Source: CAZGRP01 sp964527995 (lineage in GTDB: Bacteria; Zhuqueibacterota; Zhuqueibacteria; Oceanimicrobiales; CAZGRP01). Taken from it: a stretch of DNA of 42,567 nt. The notes beneath the pieces were generated by a model. It made no database searches, had not been told where the DNA came from, and was given only the letters and a program-made list of their open reading frames with translations. Position numbers and translations under genes: made by a program. Shown one piece after another: positions 38,747-42,567 of this stretch (position 1 is its first letter; each line of letters starts with the position of its first letter). The stretch covers positions 1-42,567 of the forward strand of contig CAZGRP010000033.1 in the NCBI GenBank assembly GCA_964527995.1, given 5' to 3'.

Positions 38747-40378
38747 CTAGATGGGACGGGTGAAATCGCCCAGCTTGCTCTTCAGGGTAAGGTTTTCGGT
38801 GTAATCGATCGGGCAATCGATGACGGCGGGTACCGGATCCTGCAAAGCCTGGCGCAGCGTCGGCAGGAGTTCCGAGGCCTCGGTGATCCGGTATCCTTTG
38901 GCGCCGAAGCTTTCGGCGAAGCGCACGAAGTCGGGATTGTTGAAGCGCACAAACGCCGAGCGGCCAAACCGGCTGACCTGTTTCCACTCGATGAGCCCGT
39001 AGCGCTGGTCGTTGAAGATCAGAGCGACGAAGGTGACCCCCTCGCGTACGGCGGTTTCGATCTCCTGCGAGTTCATCAGGAATCCGGCATCTCCGGTGAC
39101 GGCGACGACGCGCCGGCCCGGATAAACGAGCTTCGCCGCGATGGCCCCGGGGAGGGCAATTCCCATCGACGCGAATCCGTTGGAGATGATGGCCGTGTTT
39201 GGTTTGTAGCACGGATACATGCGGGCGATCCAGATCTTGTGGGCGCCGACATCACTGACGACGATGTCGTCGGGGCCCAGAGCCGTCCGCAGATCGTGCA
39301 GGACGCGTTGCGGTTTGAGCGGAAAACTGTTGTCGTTGCTGTGCCGCTGCAACTGGTCGAGCACCATGTTGCGAAAGTCTCTTGAATAGTCGCCCGACTT
39401 CGGCGAAACCCGTTCGGCGATGCGCCGCAAAGAGGTGGCGATATCGCCGACCACGCCCACTTCGATGATGTAGCTCTTGTCGACCTCAGCCGGTGACAGA
39501 TCGATGTGCACGATCTTCTTGTCGCCGTTCGGATTCCAGTGGGCCGGATCCCATTCGACCAGATCGTAGCCGACGCAAACAACCACATCGGCACGATCGA
39601 ACCCAAACGACTCGTAATCTCCAGATTGCAGTCCGCAGGCCAGCAGCGAGACCTGGCTCGTCCACGGGACGACGCCCTTTCCCATGAAGGTGTGGGCGAC
39701 CGGGATTCGTAGAGTCTCGGCGAACTCGGTAAGAGCCTCAGCGGCATGCGCCCTCACCACGCCATTGCCCGCCAGGACGATGGCGTAACGTGCGGCGGCG
39801 ATGATGTCGACTGCCCGTTCGACCTGGCGTGTGAGGGGCTCCGGTGCCGGCGGCTGCTGCCGTCGAAGGGGCGCTGCATCCACCTGCTCGATCATTTCGT
39901 CTTCGGGCAGATCCAGGTGTGTGGCACCCGGCTTCTCTGTCTGCGCCAGCTTGAACGCTTTGCGCACGGCTTCGGGGATGATGCTGGCTTTGCGGATCTG
40001 TGCGTTCCACTTGGTGATCGGCCGGAAGAAATTGACCAGGTCCAGCACCTGGTGCGATTCTTTGTGCATGCGGTCGAGGCCGGCCTGCCCGGTGACGGCG
40101 ACCAGAGGAGCCCGATCGAGGTTGGCGTCGGCGACTCCGGTGGCCAGGTTGGTTGCCCCCGGGCCCAGGGTGGAGAGACAGACGCCCGCTTTGCCTGTGA
40201 GGCGGCCGTAGACATCGGCCATGAAGGCGGCGCCCTGCTCGTGGCGCACCGTGACGAAGCGGATTGGGCTGTCGATGAGGGCGTCGAGGACATCGAGATT
40301 CTCTTCGCCTGGAAGTCCGAAAATGAAGTCGACCTGCTCGTTTTCCAGACAGCGGACAAACAGTTCAGCAGCCTTCAT
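38747..40378 (-). CDS. acetolactate synthase, large/catabolic type
   Basis: Cytoplasmic thiamine-diphosphate enzyme of 543 residues that condenses two pyruvates to acetolactate (or pyruvate with 2-oxobutyrate). The N-terminal domain carries FIFGLPGEENLDVLDAL, the catalytic Glu in VRHEQGAAFMADVYGRLTGK, and LSTLGPGATNLATGVADANLDRAPLVAVTGQ. The central domain follows. The C-terminal cofactor motif is VTGDAGFLMNSQEIETAVREGVTFVALIFND, a full GDG/A...N-type site. The length fits AlsS/IlvB (about 550). No small regulatory subunit (ilvN/H) is adjacent, which favours a stand-alone AlsS-like enzyme for acetoin/butanediol metabolism over valine synthesis, but this is not certain. Weak AGGACGAG precedes the ATG. 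Confidence 0.93.
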   Translation of the reverse strand: MKAAELFVRCLENEQVDFIFGLPGEENLDVLDALIDSPIRFVTVRHEQGAAFMADVYGRLTGKAGVCLSTLGPGATNLATGVADANLDRAPLVAVTGQAGLDRMHKESHQVLDLVNFFRPITKWNAQIRKASIIPEAVRKAFKLAQTEKPGATHLDLPEDEMIEQVDAAPLRRQQPPAPEPLTRQVERAVDIIAAARYAIVLAGNGVVRAHAAEALTEFAETLRIPVAHTFMGKGVVPWTSQVSLLACGLQSGDYESFGFDRADVVVCVGYDLVEWDPAHWNPNGDKKIVHIDLSPAEVDKSYIIEVGVVGDIATSLRRIAERVSPKSGDYSRDFRNMVLDQLQRHSNDNSFPLKPQRVLHDLRTALGPDDIVVSDVGAHKIWIARMYPCYKPNTAIISNGFASMGIALPGAIAAKLVYPGRRVVAVTGDAGFLMNSQEIETAVREGVTFVALIFNDQRYGLIEWKQVSRFGRSAFVRFNNPDFVRFAESFGAKGYRITEASELLPTLRQALQDPVPAVIDCPIDYTENLTLKSKLGDFTRPI

Positions 40379-40507
40379 ATGGGTTCTCGTCCTGGTTTAG
40401 GACCTGTTGCATGGTCCATGGTCCTTGGTGGATCGGGTTCGAACCGGGCGTCGCTGCCGGCGGTTCGGCTGGCCGTGGAGCGAAGCGCGGCAGGTTCCCT
40501 CGACGCG

Positions 40508-40993
40508 TCAGGTGGTGCCCTCAGGGCGCTCGGATTTCGCTTCCTCCAGCCAGTCAATGGGAGAGAAAAGGATGCAGACCAGGTGCGTATGCTTCTTGAA
40601 CACGAGCCCCGGGATCGACATGACCTCGCAGCCCGGATCGCCGCGAAATCCAGCCAGGAGAAGAGAGGCACCTGCGAAGGTCAACACCCCCACCTGGCCC
40701 TGCACGCCGCCCAGGATGAACACTAGAACCGCAGGAATCCAGGCCAGGACCGCGCCCAGCCAGCGGTTGAGACTCCCCAGATAATTTGAAACGACAATGT
40801 GGATCAGAGTATAGATGAATAGCAAGCCAACCGCTACCGCAAGAGCCGCCAGAAGCTGTTGCCAGCTTGCAGCACGATAGTATGGAACAACAACAACCGC
40901 AAGCCCGCCAGCGAGAAGCAGTCTCAAAACTCGACCAACTGGCCCAGTCCTCTGGGCATTTCCGTGCGACCTGACTGCCTCACCTGTTGTCAT
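40508..40993 (-). CDS. conserved membrane protein of unknown function
   Basis: Predicted inner-membrane protein of 161 residues with about four hydrophobic helices (VLRLLLAGGLAVVVVPYY, LLAALAVAVGLLFIYTLIHIVV, WLGAVLAWIPAVLVFILGG, VGVLTFAGASLLLAGF). A short cytoplasmic-looking tail follows with CEVMSIPGLVFKKHTHLVCILFSPIDWLEE in pieces. ATG at 40993 is chosen for the strong GGGAGG five bases upstream; the open frame to 41056 adds a basic segment without a start signal and would run into the palindrome region. No family was recognised. It lies between the aldehyde dehydrogenase and acetolactate synthase genes on the same strand. Confidence 0.72.
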   Translation of the reverse strand: MTTGEAVRSHGNAQRTGPVGRVLRLLLAGGLAVVVVPYYRAASWQQLLAALAVAVGLLFIYTLIHIVVSNYLGSLNRWLGAVLAWIPAVLVFILGGVQGQVGVLTFAGASLLLAGFRGDPGCEVMSIPGLVFKKHTHLVCILFSPIDWLEEAKSERPEGTT

Positions 40994-41060
40994 GCTAGCC
41001 TCCCGCTGCTTCCTCCGACCGCGCTTGACCAGCAATGGGCAAACAGCATCCGTCATCTAA

Positions 41061-41076
41061 CACGATGCGCATCGTG
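41061..41076. promoter_or_regulatory. 16-bp perfect palindrome, candidate operator
   Basis: CACGATGCGCATCGTG is its own reverse complement over 16 bases. It sits seven bases past the aldehyde dehydrogenase stop codon and about 68 bases upstream of the membrane-protein start. Position and symmetry fit an operator for a dimeric repressor of the downstream genes. No loop is present, so it is unlikely to be a terminator. Confidence 0.45.
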
Positions 41077-41082
41077 GGCCTA

Positions 41083-42510
41083 TCACGTTTCCAAATTCAC
41101 CACCAGCACCTTGTAGTCCGTCATCTCGCGGATGGCGTACTTCACGCCCTCGCGCCCGAGACCGGAAGCCTTGACACCGCCGTAGGGCATGTGGTCGATG
41201 CGGTAGGTGGGCACATCGTTGATGATCAGGCCGCCGACGTCGAGCTGCTCGTACGCCCAGAAAACTCGTTCGAGGTCCCGCGTAAACACGCCCGCCTGCA
41301 GGCCGAACTCCGAGTCGTTGACGCGGTCGATGGCCTGCTTGAAGTCGTCATACGGCTCAACGGTGACAATGGGGGCAAAGACCTCCTGGCAACTCACCTT
41401 CATCTCGGGCCTGACCTTCACCAGAACCGTCGGTTGCATCACCGCGCCGCTGCGCTCGCCGCCTGCCAGGACTTCGGCGCCGCCCTGCACGGCCTCGCGC
41501 ACCCAGCTTTCGGCCCTTTGGGCGGCCGCCTCGTCGATCATCGGACCGACGTCGGTGTTCTCATCGAGTGGATCGCCGACCCTCAGGGCCTGTACTTTGG
41601 GCAGCAGGAGATTCAGGAACGCGTCATAGACGCTGCGGTGCACATAGACCCTTTGAACAGAGATGCAACTCTGGCCGGCGTAGGAGAAGCCACCGGCGAC
41701 CGTGCGCGTTGCCGCAAACTCCAGGTCCGCGTCGCTGTGGACGACGCAGCCCGCATTGCCTCCCAGTTCCAGGGCGACACGTTTCTTGCCGGCTTTCGCT
41801 TTGATGCCCCAGCCGGCCGACACGCTGCCCGTGAAGGTGATCATCCGGATACGCCCGTCGGTGATCAGCGATTGCGCTACTTCCACCGAACACGGGACGA
41901 CGTTGACGCCGCCCTTGGGGTAGCCAGCTTCGGCGATGATCTCGGCCAGCTTGAGAGCTGTGACCGGCGTCTGGGGTGCCGGCTTGAGGATGAGGCTGTT
42001 GCCGCTGGCCATCGCCGGCGCCACTTTGTGGGCCACAAGGTTGAGTGGGAAGTTGAACGGCGTGATTCCGGTGATCGGCCCGAGGGGAAAGCGCTTCACC
42101 AGTGCGAAACGGCCGCGAGAATGCGCCGCCAGGTCGAGGGGCATGTACTCGCGTTCGATCCGCTTGGTTTCCTCGGCGCCATCGGTGAACGTGAAGATGG
42201 CGCGCTCCACTTCCTGGCGCGCCGCCTTGAGCGGCTTCCCGGCCTCGATGGCCATGGTCTGCGCCAGTTCTTCTTGACGCAGCGAAATGCCTTGGGCGAT
42301 CTTGAGGAGAATCTCGGCGCGCTCGTAGGTGGCGAGTCGCCGGGTCTGGTCGAACGCTCTGGCGGCAGCCGCGATGGCCTGGTCTACGTCCGCGGGAGCA
42401 GCCCAGTGGACCTCAGCGAAGGTCTCTCCGGTGTAGCGATTCAGTACGGCCACTTTTTCAGCCGACGCCCGCCACTCTCCGTCGATCCAAAACTTGTAAG
42501 TTGATGACAT
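41083..42510 (-). CDS. NAD(P)-dependent aldehyde dehydrogenase
   Basis: Cytoplasmic aldehyde dehydrogenase of 475 residues, oxidising an aldehyde to its acid with NAD(P)+. Conserved parts: ITPFNFPLNLVAHKVAPAMASGN with the catalytic Asn, ITFTGSVSAGWGI for dinucleotide binding, the general base Glu in ALELGGNAG, the catalytic Cys in GGFSYAGQSCISVQRV, and EVFAPIVTVEPYDDF. Near the end come LIINDVPTYRIDHMPYGGVKASGLGREG. The sequence resembles lactaldehyde/glyceraldehyde-3-phosphate (non-phosphorylating) types, but the substrate is not fixed. AGGAGGTGAAAGG precedes the ATG. It is the first gene in the minus-strand series that continues with a membrane protein and acetolactate synthase. Confidence 0.95.
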   Translation of the reverse strand: MSSTYKFWIDGEWRASAEKVAVLNRYTGETFAEVHWAAPADVDQAIAAAARAFDQTRRLATYERAEILLKIAQGISLRQEELAQTMAIEAGKPLKAARQEVERAIFTFTDGAEETKRIEREYMPLDLAAHSRGRFALVKRFPLGPITGITPFNFPLNLVAHKVAPAMASGNSLILKPAPQTPVTALKLAEIIAEAGYPKGGVNVVPCSVEVAQSLITDGRIRMITFTGSVSAGWGIKAKAGKKRVALELGGNAGCVVHSDADLEFAATRTVAGGFSYAGQSCISVQRVYVHRSVYDAFLNLLLPKVQALRVGDPLDENTDVGPMIDEAAAQRAESWVREAVQGGAEVLAGGERSGAVMQPTVLVKVRPEMKVSCQEVFAPIVTVEPYDDFKQAIDRVNDSEFGLQAGVFTRDLERVFWAYEQLDVGGLIINDVPTYRIDHMPYGGVKASGLGREGVKYAIREMTDYKVLVVNLET

Positions 42511-42567
42511 CCTTTCACCTCCTGAGGTTTGATGGTCTCAGGTACCAGATATCGACCCTCTGGCCGA

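Noticed and set aside
41035..42504. 489-codon plus-strand open frame
   Set aside because: Antisense to a clear aldehyde dehydrogenase with all catalytic residues.
1..42567. CRISPR arrays, tRNA or rRNA genes, insertion sequences, integrases
   Set aside because: No regularly spaced direct repeats of CRISPR type, no cloverleaf-like or rRNA sequence and no transposase or integrase motifs were noticed anywhere in the window.

Overview
The window looks like a GC-rich Gram-negative bacterium of the FCB group (Bacteroidetes/Ignavibacteria/KSB1/Calditrichota-like); the phylum is an inference. The main clues are two secreted proteins ending in type IX secretion (Por/FlgD-like) sorting domains of the 'NYPNPF' kind, a DUF4837 lipoprotein, a DNPLDP-type lipoprotein, a DUF5683 protein, outer-membrane beta-barrels, and two sigma-54 activators. 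A 100-N gap at 1441-1540 shows it is a scaffold, probably from a metagenome.

Layout. (1) 1-4693, minus strand: a DUF4143 ATPase, the gap, a Uma2-type nuclease and a secreted family-31 glycosidase. (2) 5058-11661, plus: two runs of overlapping genes. One holds a lipoprotein, a GAF-containing sigma-54 activator and a PEGA-domain Ser/Thr kinase. The other holds a secreted kelch protein with a sorting tail and a DUF5683 membrane protein. (3) 12022-14814: a secreted protein of nine DUF5666 repeats behind a good sigma-54 promoter. (4) 15437-22365: the most striking block. It encodes a membrane-anchored Fe-S/FAD pyridine-nucleotide oxidoreductase, a cytochrome b-like membrane protein, a 20-haem and a 16-haem cytochrome c, and an outer-membrane barrel. 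Together they look like a complete NAD(P)H/quinone-to-outside electron conduit. It follows a 622-base gene-free leader with mutually exclusive hairpins. (5) 22497-23655, minus: corrinoid adenosyltransferase and a methyltransferase. (6) 23912-36029, plus: a Zn-protease-like lipoprotein, a degenerate metallophosphoesterase, dnaK, grpE, a DHH phosphoesterase, a ferritin-like protein, a DUF4837 lipoprotein, a baeRF-type release-factor-like protein, an unusual sigma factor, an M50/CBS protease, a diadenylate cyclase and a small membrane protein. This reads as a stress and translation-quality neighbourhood. (7) 36172-42510, minus: an outer-membrane barrel, an NtrC-type response regulator, a thiamine-diphosphate acetolactate synthase, a membrane protein and an aldehyde dehydrogenase.

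Regulation. The two genes with sigma-54-like promoters (DUF5666 protein at 12022, outer-membrane protein at 36852) both have dyads of the form TGCA-N5-TGCA about 140-220 bases upstream of the inferred start of transcription. Three of these dyads form an evenly spaced array next to the response-regulator gene, so they are candidate enhancer sites. Good sigma-70 promoters drive the divergent pair at 4693/5058 and the Uma2 gene.

Limits. All calls come from reading the sequence and its translations. No database search, folding calculation or alignment was run.
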